From Corella eumyota (lineage: Eukaryota > Chordata > Ascidiacea > Phlebobranchia > Corellidae), in assembly GCA_963082875.1 (NCBI GenBank), contig OY720097.1:5216501-5280500 (forward strand): 64,000 bases of DNA, given 5' to 3'. Shown here piece after piece: positions 14,001 to 29,000 of the stretch (within the stretch, counting starts at the first letter, position 1; each line of letters begins with the position of its first letter). Both the position numbers and the translations under genes were made by a program. Below the pieces are notes generated by a model. The model had not been told where the DNA came from and did no database searches. It worked only from the letters and a program-made list of their open reading frames with translations.

Positions 14001-17000
14001 CCACAAGTAAATATATTAAGCACTGTCAATCAAATATATCAACTTTTAAAAAAAATGAAACTAACCCTGATAACAATATTTCCCTTTTTCGCACCCCCGT
14101 CTAATTCTCTCTTTTCCTTAACCATAATAAGATCACCAGTATCAGCGTAAATATTTTGGATATTTTCTTGACCTTGATGCAGAACCTCGTAGTATTCTTG
14201 TTGGGCAATACAAAGAAACTAGAAAAAAATTTGGAGTTAAATTTACTAGAAAGTATTTGTAAAAAAATTAAAAAAAAAAGAAAGTATTTTGTAAAAAAAA
14301 AATAAGTCAAACTAGTGAAAAAAAATTTTAAGACATTATTTGGCAATATAAAAATTGTTAACATATTTAGAGCACAAATTTAAAGTAAATATTGCTCAAA
14401 AAATTTAAAAAAGCTTAAAAGATAAAAACAAAATTTTTGGGCTAATTCGAAGTAATAGATTTTGCTGTATAAATATTTTTTGTTGACATTTTGATAAGAA
14501 AAATTGCTGGGTAAATATTCACAAGATAAGATTGCTAATTACCCATGCCCAATTTAAAATATGTACATGTCAATTACATAACAAAATTTAGTTAAAAACA
14601 CAAAAAAAAATTAAATTAGATTTAGCACAAATTACTGTAAAACTGTTTAAAAAAAATTAAAAAGCTAAAAAAACTTGTTTTTACTTTAAAAAAAATTAAA
14701 AAAATCAATCTACCTGGCAGTCATCGCAAGTAGTAACCATTACTCCTTTATGTTTTTGTTTATCTAATGTTGAATTAACTCCAAAACTATCTCCCATTAC
14801 CAAGATTTCTTCCTCATTGTTGTGAGTCACTTGAACTTGGCCGTTGATGATTACAGACCAAGAATCAAGCTGTAATTTTTAAAGTTTTTAAGAATATGTT
14901 TGTAATTTCTAAAAAAATTAATTAATTTTTTAAATAAACACTAAAATATTAGATTCTAGCTAGATGCTACAATCATACTAAATTTTCTTGGTTTTCCAAA
15001 ATAGTTAAATAAAACTAGAAAAAAGTAAAAAATGTTTTAGTGTAAATGCTTTTCACTATATTATTTATATAGGCCTATACAATATTTGCCTTAAAAATTA
15101 CTTTATAATTTAAGATAAACTTACTAATTCATTATCATTTAACACAACAGTTGATTTAGTTTCGACCCAAGCAAACACCATCACTTTACACAATGCTCTT
15201 CTTATGGGTTCTGTCATGTTGGAAAATGCCCGCAAACTTTTGGTGAACTCGAGCAAAATTTCTAAACAAAAACATTTTTATTATTCCAATTATGAAAAAG
15301 CTTAAAATACTGTATGAATAGACTAATTACTGGTTCAAAACGAGGATTTATTATATATCTAATACATGTACAGTGTAAAAAAATTACTCTTATTTTGATT
15401 TTTCAACAATTACCTCTTTAAAATTTTTTTCATTTTAGAAATTATTTTTTTTATATATTCGATTTAGTTTAAATAGTTTTTACCTAGATCGTCCACATTT
15501 CTGTCGTTTATATCTTTTTTGAGGACATCGATCACAAGATCTTTGATGTAGATGGAGGAGTTGGAATGAAGAGAAAGAGAGTCTCCATCCATGTCATCAT
15601 CTTCTTCATAATCTTCGCCCTCATCCTAAAATATTAATTTTTAAAATCAAAATATCCAGAAAAATTAAAAAATTTATTTCTTTTTTTAGATTACAAATGA
15701 CAGAAAAAAAATGTTAATTAAAAAATACAAAATTTAACAAGTTTATTTTTTTGAATTTATACTGACAATAATTATTTACATACATTTTCCTTTAAACTTG
15801 ACTGTGATAAACTAGATTGTGAAATATTGTCCAATTGTCCGTTGGCATTTTTAAGTGTTAAACTGTTATTTCTTGATCTGTGCAACGGAGAATCCTGCAA
15901 AAGTCATACACAGTTTATTGAAAAACAATTCAAAATACACAATTTTTCAAGTTGTACAATTTTAATTTATTTGTATTTTGGATTAAAAAAATAATTTATT
16001 TTCAAATAAACTACAATAAAAAGTAACATACCAAAAAAGTTGTTAAAAAACTAATAATCATTAGTTAAGTTACACATTAGAAAGAGCTACCAAATTTATA
16101 TTAACCTCAGGTGATGATGTATCTGCTTCAGCCACACTGTCCAGCGTACTTCGTGAGTTTGAGTTTGAACTGTTATGTCTTAATGCGTGAGGTCTTAAAC
16201 CTACACCACTGTTGTGAAGTGCCATGTCTGGGTAGTCCACCTATTTTGAAAAAAAAAATTAAATTTAAATTTTTTTAAATTAAAAAAAAGGCAAATCAGA
16301 TTTTAAACATCTTAAAAAAAATAATTTTAAAACAATACAATTCTATATAAAAAGGTTAAAAAAATATTAATTTTTAATTTTTTACAGATATTAAAAAAAA
16401 AATAAAAAAATGCTATTATAATTTGAATAACAAAACTACCAAAAATTCCTTATGTTAATTATCTTGTCTTATAATGTGCAGCTTTAAATTAAGCATTGTT
16501 TTAGCTGATTAAAAAAACCATAATAAACATATATCCAAACTGTCAAATAAAACAAAAAATAAAAGATGAAAATCTCAAAAAATGACAATTTTTTTTTTGA
16601 TATCTATCATATGAGATCACACAGATAACAAATCGAAAATTTCAAACTAAAAAACTTTCAGGAAGTTGCTTTTATACCCTGAGGGCTTAACAATAGATAT
16701 CTTGAGTAGATAGAAAAGTAGCGTTAATAATAGGCCTCAGAAACAAAATATGTTAAAAAATTAAGAAACATGTAATTTAATATTATAAAAAAACTTAATA
16801 AATTGTTTAAAACGAAAACAACAGTTTTCAGTGTAAAAAAAAACAATATTCCATTAAAAATTACATTTTTTTCTACCAATAAACAACAAAAATTTAATTT
16901 TTTACTTACCGCTAGCATTTCAGAAGGTTCCAGAATAACACATTGACAACCTCTACGTTTGGTGCCTGGAATTTGTTTACCAAAGCTACAAGAAACAATA

Positions 17001-20000
17001 ACAATAAATATCTACACTAAAATCTAGAAAACGTAAACAAAAACTACAGTTATCAAAAAAAGTTTAGTTTTAATTTTAAACACAGACCATAATAGCTTTA
17101 ATGGTTTATGTAACATAAATTTATTTTTAAAAACAATTCTAAATGTTTGTATATTCTATGTATAAGTTTCTAAGTAATGCTTTCTTCTGATTATAATTTT
17201 AGTTCAGTTACGTAAGTACTGTCTTTCAAATAACAAATGCACTGCTTTATATATATTCTAACTGTTAATCCAAATGCCTAAATTACTACTTGGGTTGTTT
17301 TCTTTATGCTGTGACTGTTTGCAAAACAGACAAGATAGAGCAAAAAACAACAAACAAGGCAAAACAGGAAATAATCTGGTCATTTACTACATGCAGTCAT
17401 TTGTATCAAAAGTGGGCTAAAAAGAAGCGTCAAAAACTTGACCTGACTGAATTACATAAATGTTTTGAAGTGTTTCACTTAATTTCAAATGACAAATTAT
17501 AGTTAAGAACATAACATACTAATCAACTAGATAAAAAGGTTGTGGGAAAAGTTACATATTTGGTAGCATTTTGCTTACAATTTGCGCCAAAATAACATAG
17601 TAAGGTTAATTGCAAACAAAATCTATTTAAACAAATATGCTTGTTAAGGTTAGCAATGTCCATGTATTTCAAGGAAAACATTTTACATCCGTCTGTTAGC
17701 ATTCATTGTTTAAATAATATGTTATACAACAGTTAGTCTGTTACATAACTGTTTCCAAAAACAATTGCATTTACTGCATAAGTTTTATAGCTTAGCCAAT
17801 TCAACACAATATAAATTGCAAAGTTTGCAGTAAATAATCTGAAACTTCCTTAATAAAAATACATAAAAGATGTTGTGTAATTTATCATATCCTTACAGTA
17901 TTGTTACAATAAGAGTCGTTTTGTGAAATTATGAATCAAATTAGTTAGCTGGTTAATTAGAATGATTTGTCAACTCCTTAAATGACGTCAATGGGCCAAT
18001 TAGATAATAGACACGTTCTGAACAGCTCCAATTAAAAGATTAAATAACAACCTTGGCCATTTAAACTTAGAAATCCAAGCGCACGTTGGTTTACGCTTAA
18101 ATCGCTTTATTATCCAAGGCAAATTGTTACAGAGTGAAACTAAACACTGGCTTAATTTAAAAAGAGCACTATAATGTAATTAGTGTTATGGCCAACGAAT
18201 CATGTAATTATAATTAAAAATGGGCATAAGTTAATTCAAAATCTGCTGCTAACTACAACCATAAATAATACACAACGGATACCTTATATTATCCTTGCGC
18301 TAAATCGTTTAAATACATAATCAAGCGCGTGTCATACTATTTTGACCATTGCAGAGGATATTATCTTAACAACAAGCCGCAAACATGGAGTTAGTATAGT
18401 GAGCAATGGTTGTATGCATCAACCTAGTGCGTAAGTCCGGTTTATAAGGATGCCCATTGCACATTTAGTAAGACTGTATGACAGGAGTTTATTTCCCACA
18501 CGGCAAACAACAAAAATATGCAAAATTTTCTGAATGAAATAATTTTTTAGCAACAAAATGTAAACTGTTATTTATCAATAGGTAAGTTTGCAAATGTCAT
18601 GTCAGCGGAGTTACTAATTGCACAGCGACGGCAATATTACGTTGATAAACGTTCATACAAAGTGATTAACAAAGGCTACACGAAAAGGTCAGATTGTATC
18701 ATTTGTAATCGTCACTTTAAATACAACCAGTCATCACTGTTACATGAAGGTTGACATAATGCGTTACAAAGTGACTATTTATAGTAAAACCCCACACATC
18801 ACAAATCAATAACAACAACTATTAACTTTTATTAACACCAACAAACTAAGGCCATAGAAAATACATTTTAAATAGATGCTCGAAATTTCAAAGCCTGAAT
18901 AAATATCACCACAATATTGGGCGGGCAATAAAACCGCGAAGTACCCTTTATAAAGCATGAGTAAATACGCGAGTATTATACATCAAAGTTCTAAACAAAA
19001 AATGGGAACATTCAAGAACAATTCAAAGGCATGATATAAGCGTTACCGCTGTTTGAAGGCCTAAACTTTTTAAGTGTACGCGGCTTAGGGTGTTTACGAA
19101 GAGGTTATTTTGAAAGAGATTAATTTGCGATTTTGGTTGGCATCGTATTTAATAACATCGTGATCCGGTTATCAACTGTCATAATCTTAAACCGCAATTT
19201 TTCATTTCTTATTCGTACAAAGTATTTTTCCCAAATATGTTTTACTCAAAATATAAATAAAATGTTTAAATTAAGTAACATAATTAAACCTAATGTGTAA
19301 AAAGTGTACATTACACTTTAAAAACATTTTAAGATTTTAGAGTAGTATCAAAGAGCCTATGCCCAACAAGGCATATAATCATAACACAGACACGTAAAAG
19401 TTGTGTTGACATTTTTACACATACCTAGGTCACTTTCTCAAAACACTTAGACACCCGTTCGTGTATTTACTAAATTCTAAATCGCCTTTCACTCAGCTTC
19501 AGATGCCATAAAAGGCTACCCTGTCCTTGTTTTTCTGTTACTCAAAATTTTACACACAGCTACAGACGGCAGCGCTGTTAAACTTCACCAAACTAGTACT
19601 TTAAATATAGTCCGACGAGCCTAATATAAACGTTAGTCTAGACAAAATCGAAAAATATATACAAAGCTGTCTTTGGCCTCAAAATATCGGTATGATAAAA
19701 CGAACTTCAATCGCTATACTTTATCTGCTAGCTATATCCTAGGTTATAAGCGGATATAAATGCCATTTGGGACTAGGGCCGGGAAAGCGTTATTCATTTA
19801 TTATCAGAAATGTGAATTTATTATATAAAAGCCACACGTTGACTTGTGGTTAGCGAGTCACTATATGATAAAGCTTTCCAACGATAGACCATGGTAAATA
19901 AATAAAGGTTAATAAGACCCTACATGTGACAGAAACTTGACGTTTCATAGGAACTCATCCAAACGCAAATCAAATAAATTTATTTCCAAATGTCGAATTT

Positions 20001-23000
20001 AAAAATAACTGTCATCTTTTATAAATAATTTTTAATTTAGCATTTTTTTTTCTTATTAAAAATGACAGTGATTTACGAAAAGATTTTTTTTTTAAATTAC
20101 GTTTTTTTTCGAAATGCCACCTAACATTAACACTTGATCTAAATCCAGATTTTCTTTGTTGTTATTCAAAACAAGATTAACACGAACACACATAATCCAT
20201 GCTAAAGGCAATTTTCCACGAATTGCCAGTATTTAGGATACTCCACATTCTAAATGTAACCGACATAAAACATATATGCAAAAATCAAAAAAAAAATCTA
20301 TTAAACCTTTTAACAAAACTGTAGGGAATTTTCCAACAAAAATAATTAACAATTTAATTAACCTATAACCTTTAAATACTTCACTAAAATATTAAATATT
20401 TAAAATAGCATTATTTATTTACATATTAGAAACCCTGAAGGTTTTATTTAATAAATTAGGTATCAAAGTTCGCCTATAAATCACGCTGTAGTAGCTGACT
20501 ATCACTTTAATTAAATTTCAGTTGAAGAAACTCAAAAAAAAGGTTTAAAGACTCTGATTCACAGACAGCTAAGTAATAACTGTCTAACTCTCAAATAGTG
20601 AAAAATCAACTACAAATTAAATAGGCTGTAAAAACTGGTCGTAGTAATCCAAATCAGTATGTGAATCACAAATAACTTCTTAGTTCATATTAGAATTACT
20701 AAGTATAGGTAAACGGTGAAATCTTGTTAAAAATATGCTGTGGGGCTACGTAACACTATTGTTTATCTGTATACGTGTTAAATCATTTAACGTTAATTAG
20801 TTAACAAGGAAGGAACTTGCATATATGCATAACAGTATATATCCCAATGTAGATGTATAGTAAAACTTAACACCCTTAAACTAAATCTGTAGTTTTTGCT
20901 GTCTAATATATAGTGCTGTATACAATGCTTTCTGGTGAATGCAAGTTTCGTAATGCTTGCGTAGTCGATTGTTTTGTTAATTTAATTCAAGTAATAAAAC
21001 GCTTTCAATAGAGTTATACAAACAGTCAGAAAGTAGTTAGAAGTATAAATAGTTCATGCCTAATACGGATACTACGACTGACGTCATTCTAAAACAAAAA
21101 TCAATTGATGCTGAAAAATTTACAAAAAATACATTTTTGAAATCAATGTAATATATAAGCATTAAAATGGTGATTACATTTCTAAACAATGCCCCTAACT
21201 GTTTCGCGTGTTAAAAATACATCCTAAATAGCACTTTATATATAACAAACAAAACTGACTATCTGATATGGTTTTAGTGACCTAATTTTGTACCAAAAAT
21301 ATTTTTGCTGGAAAAATGGCAAACACTGCACAAAAACTTTACGAAGTTATCTTTTATCGCATTGCTGTGCCTATCAAACAAAAGAGTGCCACATACACGA
21401 TTAAATCGCGAGCACAACTAGTATTTAATTTGCCGTAACGCTGTAATACGCCTGGAGACTAGCGCCAATTACTTACTCGCGTATTAACTCTGCAAGACGA
21501 TTGCTTATTTAGTTGTACACACTCGAAGGTAGACCGACGATAATTAAGTTTTACACCAAAAACTTACAAATATCTTTGCAACTCTTTTTACTTAAATAAC
21601 CCTGTTTTTAAGCTAATTAATTTCTCTTTCTTTTGCTGTACAAATAATTGAATTTTCATTGGCTGTACTCCAATCTTGGTTAACTACTTCGTGGTGCAGT
21701 GACGTCACCAGTTTTCCTTATCAAAAACTACTGGGGCGTGTAGAAGATGGCGATTATTTATTTATCATTCCACTAACGACCAAATTAAATGGAAAATAAA
21801 TCTGAAACTGCGTTAAAAGCGAGTTGGGTTCTTTTTTCTCCACTTGCGAACGCCAGTTCTCTGTTTACATTCCGTAGCAGGCCCAGTATTCGTATCACGC
21901 ATCTCTAATCCTCACAACGATTCGGAACTATCTGTACTCGATCACTCACCGGTGCGAGTGAAGACAATGCTAATTCGCTGGCCCGTAGCGAAAAGCACAC
22001 ACACTAAAGTAAAGGTGTATAGTTGTCTTATCGCGAACCAATACAAACGAAATAAAATCTACCGTCGACTAAAGGTGGGTGCAACGCTATGCATCGCTGA
22101 CTATTAACCGTGCCAGGTAATCAAGCGTGTCGCTGTAATTCGGGAAAGAAAATCAAATCAAATAGGTTCAATACTAACCGCATATACTACTTCTATACCA
22201 CGTTATTATAAGAATTCCTAAACAAATTCCTTAATCAGAATTACTTAGTAACCTACTACCACATTGCTCGCAATTTAAGGATTAGAATCGTACGATTTTA
22301 ACTTTTAAAAGCTTTGGCGAGAAATAAAATTTGAAACATTTTTTTCTTTCGTTTATATATTTTTCTTTTTGAAGATTCGAAAATTGCTGAATATCGGACG
22401 GCATTGTTTGAGTTGTGGTATCTATGCGTTTCCGAAACTTGACAGTTTCTTATCTGATTATTAGCTTATACCACGAGGACCTTATTAATGTATAACTACA
22501 ACTACAGCGTGAACTCAATATCAAGATATAGCAATTTGATTGTATCAAAAATTATCCGAAAAATTGCCGTAACATCATAACGGATGCATTGAACCCTAAT
22601 CAATTTCACATCAAAAAACTAGAGTTCTTTAAATTTGAATTAGAATTAGAATTGTTTTTATATTTACTAATATATGACGTCAAACCCATTTGGAAATTAC
22701 CTTTTATTTTAAATTAATTGCTTGACTCGTTCTGCATTTCGGAAAATAACGCAACGAAAATAATGAAGGTAATTTTTGTACAACTGATAATTACACGCAC
22801 AATAATTGTTCAAAAATGACCACAATTTTAAATTTTTCTACGAGCAGAATTAATTCGAACCACTAAATATTAAATTGTTGTTTTCTATTTAAATTTACAT
22901 ATATAGAATTGATTTAAAATAATTATATACTCTATTCAACACGATTTTAAGAAAATGCCTTAAGTATTTTTCAAATTTTACAAAAAATAAATAATAAATT

Positions 23001-26000
23001 ACATAAAATACATTTTCACATTGAAAATATCTAAACTTTAGCTGGGTTGATATACACATAAACTTTCAATACAGCATCGCTCGTGCAAATCAGGTTAAAT
23101 GCGTGTAAAACCACACATTCCTTAGGGCTGCTACAGCAAGTGTTTTACAAGCCGATTAAAAAGCTTTCGGAAACTTATAACCACGCAATTCGAGCTGCAA
23201 TGCAAACTTTGAATGCAAAAACCATACAGTTACTGCAACTAGAAATTAATACCGCAAATCGGGAATTAAAATTTTGTAAATTGGCCAAAAAATATTTTTT
23301 TATGCTCGAAATCAAACGGTTCCTGCGCAGAAATGTGATTTTAAGACAGTTAAATGACATTATTGACATATTTCGCACTTTCTTACATAGAGCGTTGTTT
23401 TTACGTGACGTTTCCGACACCGGGCCATCACAATTTCATTTGATCACTTCCAGACCAATCAGGAAATTTGCAATACGTCATTTCGATTTGCGAAAATCGA
23501 ACCCACCAAAAAAAAAACGCGAATTTTTTTGTTAAAAGCAGACGTTGTGTCTGTAAATCCAGGTAAACATTTGCATTTTGCAGGCGCACTAACCTTAACC
23601 TTGTCGTCAAACAAAATAAATCAAAATTTAATATTAAAATAATTGGTATATTCAATAAACAAATTATTGCTGGGTCACGGGTATATCGCCAAATGCAAAA
23701 ATATAACAACCACAATGACTTATTATAATTTTACAAAACAAATTTGCTGTTTATTTTATAGACTGTTTAACAACAAACACGTTGTGTGTGCTTAAAACGC
23801 AATAAAAACACCAATTTGCAGCAATGAATGCACTCGCAATTTAACAAGTTATATTATGTGACCCTTTGCAGTTTAAACTTAGTACATCGAGCCACCATTG
23901 ACGCAATTACATGTCCCGCTTGCCGACAATCGCCCAGGAAGTGTCAGGCAGCGTAATAAATTGCACGAAAAGGTCGACGGCGGGTCAGCATATGAGGTAA
24001 TGCAAACAATCGCATGCAGAATATTTAACCCGAAAGCAAACGAAAATAACCTGACCGGCGTTTAACATTTAAAGAATAGGGAAGGAATGACGTCACATTT
24101 TCGATCTATATATATATATTATATAATGTTGCATGCCGTTTAACACGTATTCATCTATTTTCTATCTCGTTTCATTAAAGTTTCGTCGAAAGCCTGATGT
24201 TTTTCATTGTTTTATCGAATTAGAAACTGTAACCTGAAATAGACAATGGCACCGGTTTCTCGCTTCAAAATTTTAAATAAAAAACGATAAACTTTTAGTG
24301 ATGCCGATACAACGTCACACAACAATGCAAAAATGACAAGTAGTTACAGTTTCTATAGGCTATCAATAAACAAAGCCAAAAAAAGGAAAATTTATTTTCA
24401 ATAACATTACCATATATGAAAAAAAATTTGCAGTGAGTTTTTTCTCTTTAGTTTTAAATTATGTGTCTCTAATTCGTGGGCAAAAAACAATAAATTTTGA
24501 CACCTGGGAGAATAATATGAGCCAAAAGTAATCGAAGTTCAAGATAGAGTAGGAAACCGGTAAAAACTTTGACTTGGCGATTGCTAGTTTAATTCGAAAG
24601 CGAATTTGTTTACAAAACTTTTACATCCAAATATAGTTTTATACAAAAAATCAAAATCGTAAGCTAAAATGTCAAATTTAATTTAAATTATTAATACTAA
24701 TTTCGACGTCATAAGCTTTAAATTTAAATATTAAATAAATCGAATTAAATTTAAAAATGCGGTCTCCTTTTTTTAGGCCATGCAATTTTTTTTATGTAGC
24801 TAAAAATAGCCCAACCTTTAAATACAGCTAAAAACAATGTATTTTAAGAATTACAGGTTTAATTAATTGCAAATGCCAAATACTGAGCCAAAAACCCCCA
24901 ATTCGAATTGAAATCCATTTATAGAAAAAGTGTTAAAAAAACGTGAAAAAAATAAAAAAGCGACATTACCATAATTTCAAAAGACAAATAAATTTATGGC
25001 AGACACAGACAGTGGGGAACACGATTTTTTAGATTTGTAATATTAATCTTAATTAAGGAAATCAAATAAGGTTTTATTCTTTTGTAATTATTTCCATAAG
25101 CGTTGTACGTCCAGACAAATCGCGCAGATTAAAAATGCGTCATGTCTACCCTTTCTTATATTAAAAAAACCCAAATAAAAAATAAAAACACGTGATTATG
25201 TTTATATTTAATTTAAACAACTCTGCCACGCCATCTTGCGGCAAAAAAACGACAAATTAAATTTTAGTTTTGTAATTTTAGAAAATTAATTGAAATTTTT
25301 TCAAAAAAATAAACTAAAACTTAATAATATATTTTGATGTTATCAAAATTTTACATTTTTAATAATACCTTATATTTAAAGACACTTCCTGTATGGTTGT
25401 GTTATATTTAAATGTGTAATCAAGTCATTGATCTAGTCATGTCATGAGCCTTGTGTTTTACATCTAGTATAACTACACTGTAACATTGTAGACTCAACAT
25501 TGTAGAGGATGTTATATGTAACTTATAATACATTAAACAAACAAAGCGCTTAGCATATACTGTACACCAATATTATACAATTTAATATATATGCCAAACC
25601 TATTAAGCCAAATAAAACCTATTTTAAAATTTATGATTCACAAAAAAATTTTGAATTAAGAATCTGATGTTTTTGGCCTTTATTTAAAAATACCTAATAA
25701 CTAAATTTTAAGAAAGCTTGGCATTTTTAGGTATATGGATTTAAATGTTGTGTCATTTTAACAAATATGACAGCTTCTGGAAGGCCTAAAAAACCAAAAT
25801 GCCAGTTTAATGTCAATCAATAAGCAAAATCTATTTGTTATAAAAATTTGCTGTATTTCGTTATCCAAAATACATTAGATGAGATCACAGTACTTTATAT
25901 GGAAAAAATATAATGTTTTTACAAAAAAAAAATAAAATTGTATTGTACAAATACAAGTTTTATTTACTAAAATGTAACACAACCTTAAAAATTTAATACA

Positions 26001-29000
26001 TAACAATAAATATAAGTGCCTAAAAAAATCTAAAATTCAATTAATTTTACAAGAAATAGCAAATCAACGAAATGTGTTAATTTATTTGGGTCAGAAACTA
26101 CAGTTTTTCTAAACAGCAATATTTTACTGCAGATGCAGTATACACAGACGTTATATCATGATATACGAACAATTAAAAGCAACAGAAATAGCACGAATAG
26201 CCTAACAGCGTGATGTGAGTGGTATTAGAGTGGTGAGCATATTTGTTTACGCTCTGGCTTTCAGTCGCAAAGCAACCACTTAAAACCTTTTCAACAGGCC
26301 CCTATCCATAGCAAAGTTAACTAACTTTGGATTGTATTACAGTACGGGCAAATATCAAGTATGTTGTGACGCCGATGTAACAACAGTATGGTACGAGAGA
26401 AGTAAATCCTCGCCGTGTATTGAAACTGTATCCCAAGTGTTTATATAGTGTCAGTAGCTGTACCATGTTGTACTACAAAATCATGTATAAAACCAATGTC
26501 TAAATGATCAAACATTGATAACGGTTTGAACTGTTTTTTGTATCATATTGACATTGTCCAAAAATATAAGTATCAAAAGAAGGATTTCACATTTAAACCA
26601 CAGTTACACATTTGAAATTACTATTAATTAAGCATCGTATAGTTTAAACAATTAATAGCACATATACATTAGTTTACACGGTGTGTTTACGGTATATTGT
26701 GAATGTTGTGATCTAAAGCACTCTAGAAACAACTGTTTTGCTTATATTTAATCATACGACATCATCGCGTAAATTATAATCCCCTTCCCTGTCATATGAC
26801 TGTGCTATTTTACGCGCACTAATAACTTTTTTCATTCGGTATTTTTACACATTACACAATTGGTATTTCTACTAATAAAGGATCGTTGGTCTAAATTTAA
26901 GCTTACGGAAAAAACACGTGATTTAACATCGAGGTGTCAATTATTGGAAATTTAACGGTGCATTTTATATTGACAAATCGATTAGCGATAGCGTTGGCAT
27001 ATAACGTAAACACAGGTGATAGGGTCGATGTAACAAGGTCTGGCAAAGCGATAATAATTCAGATATCGTTTCGCAACTATCAATCATAACGGTAAATCGA
27101 GTTTACGACCAACTAGTTAGGGCGCAATTAAATACGTTTATATGGCTTTGTTTAAAAATTAGAGTGGGGAAGATCAAGTATCATTAGCTGACTAGGTAGA
27201 TACCAACACATAATTGACATACGCGCTCGGTATAAAGTCATAATTAAGCGTCAACCAAAATGGCTTAATGGCCTACGTTTCCTGCTTGTTGAATCTAAAT
27301 AATTCCTAGTGTCGACTGCTTGTTGAGTAGGGTACCTACCAGCCCAATTGACATAACGATAACTTCTTAATTTGTGGCAAACGTGGAAAAACTTCCGCTG
27401 CCGAGTGAGTTTTGGGAAATCGAAATCGTCGCGACTGTTTTCAAATTTTTGTCGCTTTTGAATAAAATCATGAACAATGTTCGGATTTTCTTATAAATGT
27501 AAATATGTGCCTTTCTTCATTACTTGGGTTTTTTTTTTATTGTTAGTTTAATTGTTTAAATTGTTACCGTTATTGATGTGTGAAAAAAATCCAAACGAAA
27601 TTCGTAATTCTCAAAAAATTTTCGTTTTTTTCAGTTACTGTACCACAATTGGCACAAAAAGTACTTATATGACATTTTTAGATTTTTGTTGCTTATTAAA
27701 CGAGTATTTACATTAAAATTCGAATGAAACAATTACTTGAGTTTTTAAAGGGTCTTGGGGGAATAAATTCCTCGTCATACTTTTCCCAATTTCTCTAAAG
27801 CTTAAAACGCTTACACAGTTTTAACAAGAGATTTTCCATTCAAGATCCCAGTGGGACACAAAATATTGGCTACAAATTGAAAAACTATTGGCCTTAGTGC
27901 AACGCCGAAAGTTAAGAAGTCAATTAGATCGATTTTACGCAAGTTACATAAACATAAGTCTGTTATAAAATGTTTATTTTACACTTTGTAAAAACTGCGG
28001 GACGTATTCGTCATTGCTGTAACGTGCGGTGCGTTGGGGCAATTTAACAAAGAACTGCATTTTTTTACACTGAAAACAATGGGATAAAAAAGTTAACGAG
28101 AAAAAAGCGTGCTCACTGTCCATTTGATAATACACGTAAATAACGACTCTGCGTACACTGCCGAAACAAACAAATACGTAATAACGTTAATTAAAGCCAT
28201 GCAATTAACGTGCTGGCTTAATGAGAAATACTAATTATGGTTTTTAAGAAATACAATAGACAATAAATAAAATTTCAGCATCAATCAATGTAATGAATAG
28301 TTCTTTTTCGCTTATAATTTAGCTTCGCAATTCATAAACAGGGCGTTATACGTAATAAAACAGTCATATCAGTCCATGCATATTGCGCATTGCATTACTA
28401 AATGTTTTCAACCAAACTAGATAGAAACGCGGAAGTGAGGTGCAATTCACCATAAGGTTATAGAGGCTCGATATTATTTACACCATGCAAAGTTCCCACA
28501 CGTTATTTCACATCACATTTTCGCTCTATAGGGACCAGCATTAAAATCGTGTTCGATTACGTTTTTATTACAAAAAAGGTTGGTCCCAAAGGTCGATTCT
28601 TTTAATAAACTTTAGAAAATATCAAACAAGTAACGCTTTTCAATATAGTTAAGTGATTATGTTAGGAAATAAGCACACTTTACACACTAATGCCGATTAC
28701 TAATTATTGCCACTCGCTATGTTTAACAATAATATCTTAGGTTTGAGTAGCAAAGTTTAAAAACAACAACTAACAAACTTAAATTCTTACATGTTATTTT
28801 TTTCATCCTAATTATTTAATGTAATTTACAATTGCTACACAAAAAAGACATAAACAATGTTAGAATTTTCTTTTTAACTTCAAGGTATGCAGATACCTAT
28901 ATTTATCATTATAAAACGTATTGCCATTCAAAAACGAGAATAATATTATAGTATATTAATAACGAGCAGCATATTAAACCTAAAGATGTCAATGATAATA

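Noticed and set aside
13806-14150. 114-codon plus-strand frame
   Set aside because: It overlaps Rap-GEF exon 10 on the other strand and intron sequence, is Lys/Asn/Ile-rich as expected from AT-rich DNA, and has no domain.
23083-23535. 150-codon stop-free stretch on the plus strand in Rap-GEF intron 3
   Set aside because: It starts at GTG; the best ATG leaves about 112 codons. The opposite strand is also open in part, no domain is recognisable and no splice or promoter context supports it.
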